Part shown: piece after piece, positions 17,540 through 24,032 of the stretch
Layout: every line of letters starts with the position of its first letter
Position numbering within the stretch: position 1 is the stretch's first letter
Source: DASSUW01 sp963789005
GTDB lineage: Bacteria; Actinomycetota; Thermoleophilia; Solirubrobacterales; Solirubrobacteraceae
DNA: 64,000 nucleotides
Reading direction: 5' to 3'
Assembly: GCA_963789005.1 (NCBI GenBank)
Contig: CAWBIZ010000015.1
Coordinates: forward strand, 702,038-766,037
Position numbers and translations under genes: made by a program
Notes under the pieces: model-generated
Database searches by the model: none
What the model was told of the DNA's origin: nothing
The model's input: the letters and a program-made list of their open reading frames with translations, nothing else

Positions 17540-18501
17540 CGCGCAAGGAGCGGGCGCCGGCGCCTGCGACGCGGGACGGCATGCACGGCGATCGCGCCCA
17601 GCGCCATGCACGTGACCGCGAGCAGGGAGCCGAGGGAGAGCAGCGGCAGGCCGGTGAGGCCGTGGCCGATGTTGCAGCCGTGGGCGAGGCTCCCGCCGAC
17701 GCCCATGAGCAAGCCTCCCACCGCCGCGCGCGCCGCCCGGGCGCCGTCGGGCATCCGCAGCCGCGGGCGGCCGGCGACCGCGCCGCCGGCGACGACCCCG
17801 AGTGCGAGCCAGAGCTGGAACGGGAGCTGGCCGCCGGTGTCGAGCGCCCGGCGGGTGCCCTCGGCGGCGCCGACGAAGCCGAGGCCGTAGCCGTAGCCGG
17901 CGGCGTCGGCGGCGATCCAGGCGCCCGCCGCGACGAGGCCGAGCGCGACGCCCGGGATGAGCCCGTCGCGGCGCCGCCGCAGGAGCAGGACCAGCGCCGC
18001 GACGCCGACGGCGACCGCGAGCGGCTCGTAGTCGACGCCGAGGAGCCCGGTGAGCGCGCGCTCGCTCGGGCGGCCGGCGTCGTCGAGGTCGGCGATCACC
18101 GACTCGCCCGGGCCGCGGATCAGCAGCTCGCCGGCGGCGAAGCCCGCGATCGCGATCCCGAGCGCCACCGCGCCGCCGCCGGCCTTCCACAGCATCCCGG
18201 TGATGCACCCGCCCGCAAGCGCCATCCCGACGCCGAACGTCAGCCCGCCCGCGACCTGCGCGACCGGCAGCAGCGGGAGCCCGCCCGCGTCGGCGCTGCG
18301 CTCGAGCGGATCGACCCCGACCGCCACCAGCACGGGCAGCAGCAGGAGCTGGAGCGCCACCGCGAGCCCGAACGCCCGCAGCAGGCGTGGCTTGTGCTCG
18401 AGCGCCGCTTGGCGCACCGCGCGGTTGAAGCACAGGCCGCCGCGCGTCATCACCACCCCTGCCGCCAGGCCGGCGGCCAGCCCGACGAGCGCGTCGCTCA
18501 C
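17536..18501 (-). CDS. YeeE/YedE (TsuA-like) sulfur-compound permease
   Basis: 321 residues, about eight to nine hydrophobic segments. The YeeE/TsuA family imports thiosulfate. Three cysteines sit in the expected contexts: TRGGLCFNRA, AGGCITGML and AHGCNIGHG, matching the Cys relay of TsuA. GTG 18501 (VSDALVGLAAG) chosen over far-upstream starts because the first membrane segment begins there. The substrate is inferred from family only. No TusA partner is nearby. Confidence 0.85.
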   Translation of the reverse strand: MSDALVGLAAGLAAGVVMTRGGLCFNRAVRQAALEHKPRLLRAFGLAVALQLLLLPVLVAVGVDPLERSADAGGLPLLPVAQVAGGLTFGVGMALAGGCITGMLWKAGGGAVALGIAIAGFAAGELLIRGPGESVIADLDDAGRPSERALTGLLGVDYEPLAVAVGVAALVLLLRRRRDGLIPGVALGLVAAGAWIAADAAGYGYGLGFVGAAEGTRRALDTGGQLPFQLWLALGVVAGGAVAGRPRLRMPDGARAARAAVGGLLMGVGGSLAHGCNIGHGLTGLPLLSLGSLLAVTCMALGAIAVHAVPRRRRRRPLLAR

Positions 18502-18603
18502 CCCGCGAGTATGACCGGCGGCGCGCCGACGCCGGGCCGCTCGCCGCTCGAGCACGGCCGCGCAAGATCGCCTGCGGATTCGCACGAGCGAGGCGACCGC
18601 CGG

Positions 18604-18609
18604 TAGCGT
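18604..18609 (+). promoter_or_regulatory. -10 box (TAGCGT), leaderless secreted-protein gene
   Basis: TAGCGT ends 6 bases before the ATG at 18616, in the 114-base divergent gap with the YeeE gene. Confidence 0.4.
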
Positions 18610-18615
18610 GCGCCC

Positions 18616-19122
18616 ATGATCACTCGCAGCACGCTCGCAGCGCTCACCCTCTTCGGCGCGGTCGCCGCCGTGGCGGTCGCCGCACCGCTCCCCGCCAAGC
18701 AGGTCACCAAGGACGGCGTCGGCCAGGTGAAGCGCAACCTGACCCACCAGGAGCTCCGCGAGAAGGGCCTCGTCGGCCGGCTGCGGCCGGGCTGCGAGCT
18801 CGGCGGCGGAGCCACCCGCTCGGCGCGCCTGCTGGCGCCGCTCCGCGGTCAGGTGAACTACACGCTCACGAACCCGCGGCTCGCCAAGATCATCATCGTC
18901 CGGCGGGGCGCGAAGGCCAAGGGCGTGGGGAGGGGGGACACGATCCCGGAGATCAAGGCCAAGTTCCCGCACGCGCGCGTCAACAAGCAGACCGAGGACG
19001 TCTTCGGTCTCTGGCTCGTGACGGTGCCCAAGCGCGACGGAGGCAAGTTCCAGTTCGCCGTCGACGCCGACAGCGAGCGCGTGACGTTGATCGGCGTCCC
19101 GATCATCACCTTCTGCGAGTAG
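18616..19122 (+). CDS. Secreted protein of unknown function
   Basis: 168 residues. A signal peptide is clear: a short basic start (MITRS), hydrophobic core TLAALTLFGAVAAVAVA and likely cleavage near 22-23. The mature part is basic and Lys/Arg-rich with two cysteines (GCELGG and the penultimate ITFCE) that may form a disulfide. A repeated Gly-Asp/Glu-Ile pattern (GDTIPEIKAKFPHARV) resembles small domains in secreted actinobacterial proteins, but I do not recognise a family. Confidence 0.7.
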   Translation: MITRSTLAALTLFGAVAAVAVAAPLPAKQVTKDGVGQVKRNLTHQELREKGLVGRLRPGCELGGGATRSARLLAPLRGQVNYTLTNPRLAKIIIVRRGAKAKGVGRGDTIPEIKAKFPHARVNKQTEDVFGLWLVTVPKRDGGKFQFAVDADSERVTLIGVPIITFCE

Positions 19123-19160
19123 CCCACACCGCAGCTCGGGTGCTGGCACGCATGCGCCTC

Positions 19161-19203
19161 GGGAGCGGGGGAGGGAACGTTAAGGCCTCCGCTCCCCGCT
19201 CCC
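19161..19203 (+). terminator. Hairpin between secreted-protein gene and GNAT gene
   Basis: Arms GGGAGCGGGG (19161-19170) and CCCCGCTCCC (19194-19203) are perfect complements with a 23-base loop. No T-run follows. It may attenuate read-through or act in the GNAT gene's leader. Confidence 0.35.
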
Positions 19204-19213
19204 CGAGGTCGAC

Positions 19214-19723
19214 ATGCCTGCTCCCCACAGGCCCGCCCCGGCTCCAGTCGCGCTCGAGATCCGCGCGATCACGGCCGACGATTCCGCCCGCGTCGCCGAC
19301 GCCTTCGCCGGCTTCAGCGACCGCACCCGCTACCTGCGCTTCCTCGGCCCCAAGCCGCGGCTGTCGGCGGCCGAGCTGCGCTACCTGACCGACGTCGACC
19401 ACCGCACGCACGTCGCGCTCGCCGCCGTCGACCCCCACGACGGCAGCTTCGTCGGGATCGCCCGCTACGCCACCGAGCCGGGCGAGACGGAGACCGCCGA
19501 CGTCGCGGTCGTGGTCGCCGACGCCTGGCACGGCGCCGGCGTCGGCACGCTGCTGATGCGCGAGCTGGTCGCCCGCGCGGCGGCCAACGGCATCGCCCGC
19601 CTCACCGGCACGACGCTGCACGACAACCCGGCCGCACGGGCGCTGCTGCGGCGGGTCGGCTTCCGCACCGCCTCGATCGGCGGCGGGCTGATCGAGCTCG
19701 AGCTGCCGCTTCAGGCCGCGTAG
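19214..19723 (+). CDS. GNAT-family N-acetyltransferase
   Basis: 169 residues. Acetyl-CoA fold: strand EIRAITADDSARVADAF, an unusual FSDRTRYLRFLG block seen in Pat-like acetyltransferases, VAVVVADAWHGAGVGTLLM (motif A, V-x-x-x-x-x-G-x-G), and DNPAARALLRRVGF (motif B). Substrate cannot be told from sequence. A hairpin precedes it at 19161-19203. It converges on the DUF2277 gene with a 13-base overlap. Confidence 0.85.
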   Translation: MPAPHRPAPAPVALEIRAITADDSARVADAFAGFSDRTRYLRFLGPKPRLSAAELRYLTDVDHRTHVALAAVDPHDGSFVGIARYATEPGETETADVAVVVADAWHGAGVGTLLMRELVARAAANGIARLTGTTLHDNPAARALLRRVGFRTASIGGGLIELELPLQAA

Positions 19724-19980
19724 CGCTGCGCGCTGCGGGCGCGCGCCTTCGCCGCCTCGGCCTCGCGGTCCTTGGGCGGGGCGGCGCTGACGAGCTCGTC
19801 CAGCAGCTGCGCGGTGGCGGCCTCGACCGCCTCGAGCGCGCGGTTGAACGCCGCCTCGTTGGCCTTGGAGGGCTTCGCCGAGCCGCTGATCTTGCGCACG
19901 TACTGCAGCGACGAGGCGTGGATCTCCTCAGGCGTGGCGGGCGGGTCGAAGTTGTGGAGGGTTCGGATGTTGCGGCACAT
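19711..19980 (-). CDS. DUF2277-family protein
   Basis: 89 residues, starting MCRNIRTLHNFDPPAT, the family signature with the conserved N-terminal Cys. A second block, ASSLQYVRKISG, and a helical Ala/Glu-rich tail follow. ATG 19980 preferred over 20004 because it places MCRNI at the N-terminus. Function of the family is unknown to me. Confidence 0.85.
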   Translation of the reverse strand: MCRNIRTLHNFDPPATPEEIHASSLQYVRKISGSAKPSKANEAAFNRALEAVEAATAQLLDELVSAAPPKDREAEAAKARARSAQRYAA

Positions 19981-20014
19981 GCCCAACAGCCTACGGGCTG
20001 CCAAGGTAGGCGTC

Positions 20015-20929
20015 GTGGGGCACGCGCACGACCACCATCACCACGGCGTCTCCGCCGACGCCGACAGCCGCAAGCTGGCGCTCGCGCTCGCGCTGATCAC
20101 GGGCTTCATGTGCGTCGAGGTGGTCGTGGGCATCGCCGTCGGGTCGCTGGCGCTGCTCTCCGACGCCGCGCACATGCTCACCGACGCGGGCGCGCTCGTG
20201 CTGTCGCTGGTCGCGATCCGGCTCGCCCGCCGGCCCGCCGCCGGCGCCATGACCTTCGGCCTCAAGCGCAGCGAGATCCTCGCGGCCGCGATCAACGGGT
20301 CGACGCTGCTGGTGCTCGGCCTGCTGATCGTCTTCGAGGGCGTGCGCCGGCTGCTCGATCCGCCGGCCGTGGAGGGCGCGCCGGTGCTGATCGTGGCCGT
20401 CGTCGGCATCGCCGTGAACCTGGCCGCGACCTCGATCCTCGCGCGCGCGAACCGGCAGTCGCTGAACGTCGAGGGCGCGTTCCAGCACATCCTCACCGAC
20501 CTCGCCGCGTTCGTGGCCACGGCGATCGCGGGCGCGGTCATCCTGCTCACCGACTTCCGCGAGGCCGACGGCATCGCGGCGCTGCTCGTCGCCGCGCTGA
20601 TGCTGCGCGCGGCGTACGGGCTGCTGCGCGACTCCGGTCGCGTCTTCCTCGAGGCCGCCCCGCGCGGGCTCGACCCGCAGGTCATCGGCATGCGGATGGC
20701 GGGGGAGAAGGGCGTCAAGGAGGTCCACGACCTGCACATCTGGGAGGTGACGTCCGGCTTTCCCGCGCTGTCCGCCCACATCCTCGTCGGCCGCGACAGC
20801 GACTGCCACGACGCCCGCCGCGCGCTCGAGCGCCTGCTCCACGACGAGTTCGAGATCGAGCACACCACACTGCAGGTCGACCACGACGGCGGCGACCTGC
20901 TGGAGATCGAGGTCAGCCGACCGGGATGA
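20015..20929 (+). CDS. CDF-family cation (zinc-type) efflux transporter
   Basis: 304 residues. The N-terminus is a His cluster (GHAHDHHHHG), then six hydrophobic segments. Family motifs: SLALLSDAAHMLTDAGAL carries the Asp/His transport site in segment II, and HILTDLAAFVATA the second site in segment V. The cytoplasmic C-terminal domain has VHDLHIWEVTSGFPALSAHI. This is the CzcD/ZitB branch exporting Zn(II) and similar ions by proton antiport. Start GTG 20015 is just upstream of the His cluster. The last 17 bases overlap the converging HlyIII gene. Confidence 0.92.
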   Translation: MGHAHDHHHHGVSADADSRKLALALALITGFMCVEVVVGIAVGSLALLSDAAHMLTDAGALVLSLVAIRLARRPAAGAMTFGLKRSEILAAAINGSTLLVLGLLIVFEGVRRLLDPPAVEGAPVLIVAVVGIAVNLAATSILARANRQSLNVEGAFQHILTDLAAFVATAIAGAVILLTDFREADGIAALLVAALMLRAAYGLLRDSGRVFLEAAPRGLDPQVIGMRMAGEKGVKEVHDLHIWEVTSGFPALSAHILVGRDSDCHDARRALERLLHDEFEIEHTTLQVDHDGGDLLEIEVSRPG

Positions 20930-21557
20930 CCCAGCCGGCCATGGCCACGAAGTGGACCACGGCGGCGGCGATCACAAGCGCGTGGAAGACCTCGTGGAAG
21001 CCGAACACGTGCGGCCACGGGTCGGGCCGCTGGGTGGCGTAGATCGCCGCCCCGGCGGAGTAGAGCAGGCCGCCGATCCCCAGCAGCAGAAGCGGCGTCA
21101 GCGGCAGCCGAGAGACCATCTGCGGGACCGCGATCAGGGCGAACCAGCCGAGCGCCACGTACGCGATCGCGTGCAGCACGCGCGGCGCCGTGATCCAGGC
21201 CACGCTCAGCGCCACGCCGCCGGCTGCGCCCGCCCACACGCCGACGAGCACCACCCAGCGCAGCGAGCCCTCGAGCACGAGCAGGCACACGGGCGTGTAG
21301 CTCGCGGCGATGAAGACGAAGATCGTGCTGTGGTCGATCCGCTGCAGGATCGCCCGCAGGCGCGGGTCGCCCTTCCAGCGGTGGTAGACCGCGCTGCCGG
21401 CGAGCATCAGGCACAGCCCGCCGCCGTACACGAGCGCCGCGCCGCGCGCGATCCCGGTCTCGGCGAGCACCGCGAGCACGACGGTGGCGGCGAGCGCGAA
21501 CCAGAAGGCCCACGCGTGCGTGACGCCGCGCAGCAGGGGGACGAGCTCGTCGGTCAT
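20913..21557 (-). CDS. Hemolysin III/PAQR-family membrane protein
   Basis: 214 residues with seven hydrophobic segments. Family residues: GSAVYHRWKGDPRL, RIDHSTIFVFIAASYTPVCL and FHEVFHALVIAAAVVHFVA, whose His residues form the putative zinc site of the PAQR fold. The Hly-III name is historical; most members are not shown to be toxins. ATG 21557 gives MTDELVPLLRGVTHAWAF, in line with the family start. Divergent from the cupin gene. Confidence 0.88.
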   Translation of the reverse strand: MTDELVPLLRGVTHAWAFWFALAATVVLAVLAETGIARGAALVYGGGLCLMLAGSAVYHRWKGDPRLRAILQRIDHSTIFVFIAASYTPVCLLVLEGSLRWVVLVGVWAGAAGGVALSVAWITAPRVLHAIAYVALGWFALIAVPQMVSRLPLTPLLLLGIGGLLYSAGAAIYATQRPDPWPHVFGFHEVFHALVIAAAVVHFVAMAGWVIPVG

Positions 21558-21566
21558 CCCCCTTGG

Positions 21567-21572
21567 TATACC
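21567..21572 (+). promoter_or_regulatory. -10 box (TATACC), leaderless cupin gene
   Basis: TATACC ends 6 bases before the cupin ATG at 21579, within the 21-base divergent gap. Confidence 0.4.
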
Positions 21573-21578
21573 CACCGC

Positions 21579-21938
21579 ATGCCGGAGCTGATCGAATCCC
21601 CGTCGAGAGTCGAGGCCGCGGGGACCAAGCCGAAGCTGATCGACGAGTACGTCGGCCGCGTGAACAGCGCCGAGGAGCGCGTCAGCGTCGCCCACATGCG
21701 CTCGCCGGCGGGCTGGCTCGAGCCCGGCCAGCGACCCGAGTTCGACGAGTACACGCTCGTGCTCGAAGGGCGCGTGCACGTCGAGCACGAAGGTGGCGCG
21801 CTCGACGTCAACCCGGGCCAGGCCGTGCTCGTGCGCGGCGGCGAGTGGGTCCGCTACTCGACCCCCGAGGGAGCCTCCTACGTCGCCGTCTGCCTGCCCG
21901 CGTTCTCGCCGGACACGGTGCACCGCGACGAGGACTGA
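21579..21938 (+). CDS. Small single-domain cupin
   Basis: 119 residues forming one cupin barrel: EFDEYTLVLEGRVHVEHEGG (motif 1-like) and NPGQAVLVRGGEWVRYSTPEGASYVAVC (motif 2-like). The usual first-motif His pair is absent (FDEYTLVLEG), so metal binding is doubtful. Function unknown. The next gene starts 33 bases on but has its own promoter-like element. Confidence 0.8.
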   Translation: MPELIESPSRVEAAGTKPKLIDEYVGRVNSAEERVSVAHMRSPAGWLEPGQRPEFDEYTLVLEGRVHVEHEGGALDVNPGQAVLVRGGEWVRYSTPEGASYVAVCLPAFSPDTVHRDED

Positions 21939-21963
21939 AGACCCGGCGCGTAGAAGCCGATGA
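21935..21963 (+). promoter_or_regulatory. Sigma-28-like promoter (CTGAAG-N15-GCCGATGA) before unknown gene 21971
   Basis: CTGAAG (21935-21940, overlapping the cupin stop) and GCCGATGA (21956-21963) are 15 bases apart. The -10 box ends 7 bases before the ATG at 21971. Same spacing and boxes as the pilus promoters. Confidence 0.6.
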
Positions 21964-21970
21964 GGGAGAT

Positions 21971-22642
21971 ATGAGCCTGCCGCCGCCCCCTGAGTCATCC
22001 GGGCGCGAACACGTGCTCGAGCTCGAGCGCCCGCGCTCCTGGAGCCGGCGGCGCGCGCTCGACCTGCTGCGGCTGAACGCGATCGGCCTCTCGATCACCT
22101 TCGACGGTGCGCTGCGCGAGCCGCTGCGGGTGCCGCTCGGCACGCTGCAGCTCGGCCTCGTCGACCCCGGCGGCGCCAACGCGAGCGGGATCGTCGGGCG
22201 CTTCCCGATCCTCAAGCGCCTGAGCGCGACCGCCGTCGTGCCGCGCGAGGAAGGCATCGAGGGCTGGCTGTGGACGTCGCTCGGCGGCTCCGCGCTCACC
22301 GTCCTCGGCGACCCCGACGAGGCGCCGAACGCCGCGCTGCTGTTCACCAAGCCGCTCGGGGACCCGGCCGTCGAGTGCTTCGAGCCGGAGATCGCCCAGG
22401 TCATCGCCGCGCGCTCGCCGCTGGGCACGCCCGCGATCTACGGCCTGCTCTTCCGCGTGGTCGACACCGGCAAGGCCGAGAGCCTGTTCCGCGCCTTCGG
22501 GCTCTTGCGCCCGCTGACCGACCGCGAGGTGCCGCCCACGCTGCGCCGCGCGCTGCCGACGGACCGTCCCGCGGACCCGCTGCTGCGGGGCAGCGAGGAC
22601 GCCCGCGTGGCGACGTCGGTCGCTCCGCCCGGCCTCGGCTAA
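21971..22642 (+). CDS. Unknown protein, candidate member of the pilus regulon
   Basis: 223 residues, no signal peptide, membrane segment or recognised domain. The N-terminus is Pro-rich. The middle is mixed alpha/beta (RALDLLRLNAIGLSITFDGALREPLRVPLGTLQLGLVDPG, in shorter blocks) and the tail is Pro/Asp-rich. Leu/Gly/Asp-rich composition suggests a soluble globular protein. Its interest is the promoter at 21935-21963, of the same type as those before pilT, pilA, pilM and pilN, which points to co-expression with the pilus. Confidence 0.7.
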   Translation: MSLPPPPESSGREHVLELERPRSWSRRRALDLLRLNAIGLSITFDGALREPLRVPLGTLQLGLVDPGGANASGIVGRFPILKRLSATAVVPREEGIEGWLWTSLGGSALTVLGDPDEAPNAALLFTKPLGDPAVECFEPEIAQVIAARSPLGTPAIYGLLFRVVDTGKAESLFRAFGLLRPLTDREVPPTLRRALPTDRPADPLLRGSEDARVATSVAPPGLG

Positions 22643-22646
22643 GCGC

Positions 22647-22652
22647 TACCGT
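22647..22652 (+). promoter_or_regulatory. -10 box (TACCGT), leaderless small zinc-ribbon gene
   Basis: TACCGT ends 7 bases before the GTG at 22660. Confidence 0.4.
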
Positions 22653-22659
22653 GGCCGGC

Positions 22660-22836
22660 GTGAGCACCGAGCCCGCCGAGCCGCACGACCCCGAGCGCTG
22701 CACCGCCTGCCGCGGCAGCGGCAGCGTGATCTCCGGCCTCGGCGGCACGCCGCAGCCCGTGCAGTGCCCGTGGTGCGAGGGCAGCGGCCGCTTCGTCGCG
22801 GGGCACGACGCCCAGGCCGCGCGGCGCCAGAGCTAG
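22660..22836 (+). CDS. 58-residue zinc-ribbon-like protein
   Basis: A 58-residue frame holding two CxxC(R/E)GSG knuckles, CTACRGSG and CPWCEGSG, 24 residues apart. This is the pattern of DnaJ-type zinc knuckles and likely binds one Zn. The GTG at 22660 is favoured by the -10 spacing; a GTG at 22651 is also in frame. Its TAG overlaps the stop of the converging gene (CTAG). Confidence 0.65.
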   Translation: MSTEPAEPHDPERCTACRGSGSVISGLGGTPQPVQCPWCEGSGRFVAGHDAQAARRQS

Positions 22837-23252
22837 CGGACGATCAGCGTCCCGATCTCGCGCTGCTCGCCCTCGAGCACGATCGCGTACTCGCCCGGGA
22901 CGTCGCCGTAGACGGTGAAGATCGCGTCGGCCTCGGGGGTGATCGGCTCGATCTCGTCGCGCAGGCTCACGCTGTCGAGCTCGGTGCCGCCCTCGACGGT
23001 CAGCTCGAGCAGGTCGCCCCGCTCGAGGACGACTGGCTTCTGCCTTCCCGTCGTTGTGATGGTCCGCTGCCGAGCGGGCCCGCCGGCCGCGGTCTCCGGC
23101 GCCGACGGGGTGGGCGTGGGCTGCGCGGCGCGCTGGTCGCGAGGCACCGGCTGGCGGGGGGCGAGGCTCGCCGCGACGGCCGTCAGGCCCATCAGCACGA
23201 CCACGACGATGACGAAGCGACGGCCGAGCATCCCACCGAGGGTAGAGGGCAC
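22833..23252 (-). CDS. Membrane-anchored extracytoplasmic protein, unknown
   Basis: 139 residues from 23252, or 132 from the ATG at 23231 (MLGRRFVIVV). One N-terminal hydrophobic segment (FVIVVVVLMGLTAVAASLA) acts as signal or anchor. A Pro/Thr/Ala-rich linker follows, then an all-beta C-terminal domain of about 75 residues (VLERGDLLELTVEGGTELD ... GEYAIVLEGEQREIGTLIV) resembling a cupredoxin-like strand pattern without Cu ligands. It is divergent from the pilA leader. Confidence 0.65.
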   Translation of the reverse strand: MPSTLGGMLGRRFVIVVVVLMGLTAVAASLAPRQPVPRDQRAAQPTPTPSAPETAAGGPARQRTITTTGRQKPVVLERGDLLELTVEGGTELDSVSLRDEIEPITPEADAIFTVYGDVPGEYAIVLEGEQREIGTLIVR

Positions 23253-23275
23253 ATCGCGGATTCGTCTAACGAGGG

Positions 23276-23304
23276 CTTAAGGACCCGCGACGGCGAGCCG
23301 ATAA
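23276..23304 (+). promoter_or_regulatory. Sigma-28-like promoter of the pilA leader (CTTAAG-N15-GCCGATAA)
   Basis: CTTAAG (23276-23281) and GCCGATAA (23297-23304), 15 bases apart, the closest match here to the FliA consensus TAAA-N15-GCCGATAA. Transcription would start near 23311, about 165 bases before the pilA ATG, so the whole riboswitch is included in the mRNA. Confidence 0.75.
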
Positions 23305-23320
23305 GGGGAGTGCCAGCCAA

Positions 23321-23410
23321 GGTGTCAAAGGCAAATCACCCGCGAGGGTGAGGCGCAAAGCCACGGAGCTCCCAGATGGAGCACGCCGGGTTGCCACCGC
23401 CAGTGGTGGG
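23321..23410 (+). ncRNA. Cyclic di-GMP-I (GEMM) riboswitch upstream of pilA
   Basis: The aptamer core is legible. Closing helix P1: GGCAA (23330-23334) with TTGCC (23391-23395). P2: TCACCC (23336-23341), GNRA loop GCGA, GGGTGA (23346-23351). Conserved joint GGCGCAAAGCC (23352-23362; consensus GACGCAAAGCC). P3 contains GCTCC (23368-23372) with GGAGC (23378-23382). After it, CCACC (23394-23398) can pair with GGTGG (23405-23409), which competes with P1. The pilA Shine-Dalgarno AGGAGG (23460-23465) lies in a small hairpin TCCCT-CAGG-AGGGA (23454-23467), and CCACC at 23468-23472 could also pair with GGTGG. A translational switch is therefore plausible; the direction (on or off) is not readable. 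Confidence 0.85.
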
Positions 23411-23475
23411 ACTGGGACCGAGGACCTGGCAAGGAAGTCCACAGGTTCAACGATCCCTCAGGAGGGACCACCCAC

Positions 23476-23910
23476 ATGCTCCACAAGCTGCGCCAGCGCG
23501 CCCAGAGCGAGAAGGGTTTCACCCTGATCGAGCTTCTGGTCGTCATTCTGATCATCGGCATCCTCGCCGCGATCGCCCTTCCCGCCTTCCTCGGCCAGCG
23601 CGCCCGTGCGCAGGACACCGAGGGCAAGACGGCCGTCCGTCAGGCTCAGACCGCCATGGAGACGTGGTACACGGACAACCAGAACTACAACGCGACCGAG
23701 GCCGACCTCGAGAACATCGAGCAGTCGCTCGCCTCGGGCGCCGGCGCGAGCCTCGTCGTGACGCCGGGTGCCGACAACTACTCGCTGGTTGTGACGTCCA
23801 CCGGCACGAACAACACGTTCACGATCGCCAAGGCCGCGTCGGGCGTCGTGACCCGGAGCTGCACGCGGCCGAACACCAAGGGCGGCTGCCCGGCCAGCCT
23901 CACCTGGTAG
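23476..23910 (+). CDS. pilA: Major type IV pilin PilA
   Basis: 144-residue prepilin. Leader of 14 residues, cleavage between Gly14 and Phe15 (SEKG|FTLIELLVV), with Glu at mature position 5 and the hydrophobic N-terminal helix LLVVILIIGILAAIALPAF. The globular part is Thr/Asn-rich and ends in a disulfide candidate RSCTRPNTKGGC. Strong SD AGGAGG 10 bases before the ATG. It has its own promoter, riboswitch and terminator, as expected for an abundant monocistronic pilin. Confidence 0.95.
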   Translation: MLHKLRQRAQSEKGFTLIELLVVILIIGILAAIALPAFLGQRARAQDTEGKTAVRQAQTAMETWYTDNQNYNATEADLENIEQSLASGAGASLVVTPGADNYSLVVTSTGTNNTFTIAKAASGVVTRSCTRPNTKGGCPASLTW

Positions 23911-23931
23911 GCATCCCGACCAGCCGTTTCG

Positions 23932-23963
23932 CGAAGCGGGCCTCCGGGCCCGCTTCGTCGTTT
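23932..23963 (+). terminator. Rho-independent terminator of pilA
   Basis: An 11-bp perfect stem CGAAGCGGGCC (23932-23942) and GGCCCGCTTCG (23947-23957) with loop TCCG, followed by TCGTTT. It lies 21 bases after the pilA stop. Confidence 0.85.
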
Positions 23964-23995
23964 AACCACCACGCGTCCGACGAATGTCGAGGGCC

Positions 23996-24024
23996 CTCAA
24001 GCCACCGGCGCGCGCAGCCGAAGA
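23996..24024 (+). promoter_or_regulatory. Sigma-28-like promoter of minor-pilin operon (CTCAAG-N15-GCCGAAGA)
   Basis: CTCAAG (23996-24001) and GCCGAAGA (24017-24024) with the same 15-base spacer; the -10 box has one deviation (A for T). It ends 8 bases before the ATG at 24033. GAGGGCCCTC, a palindrome, overlaps the -35 box. Confidence 0.6.
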
Positions 24025-24032
24025 CAGACCTG

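Noticed and set aside
23911..24032. Riboswitch or small RNA between pilA and the first minor pilin
   Set aside because: The gap is accounted for by the pilA terminator and the CTCAAG-N15-GCCGAAGA promoter; no other conserved fold was seen.
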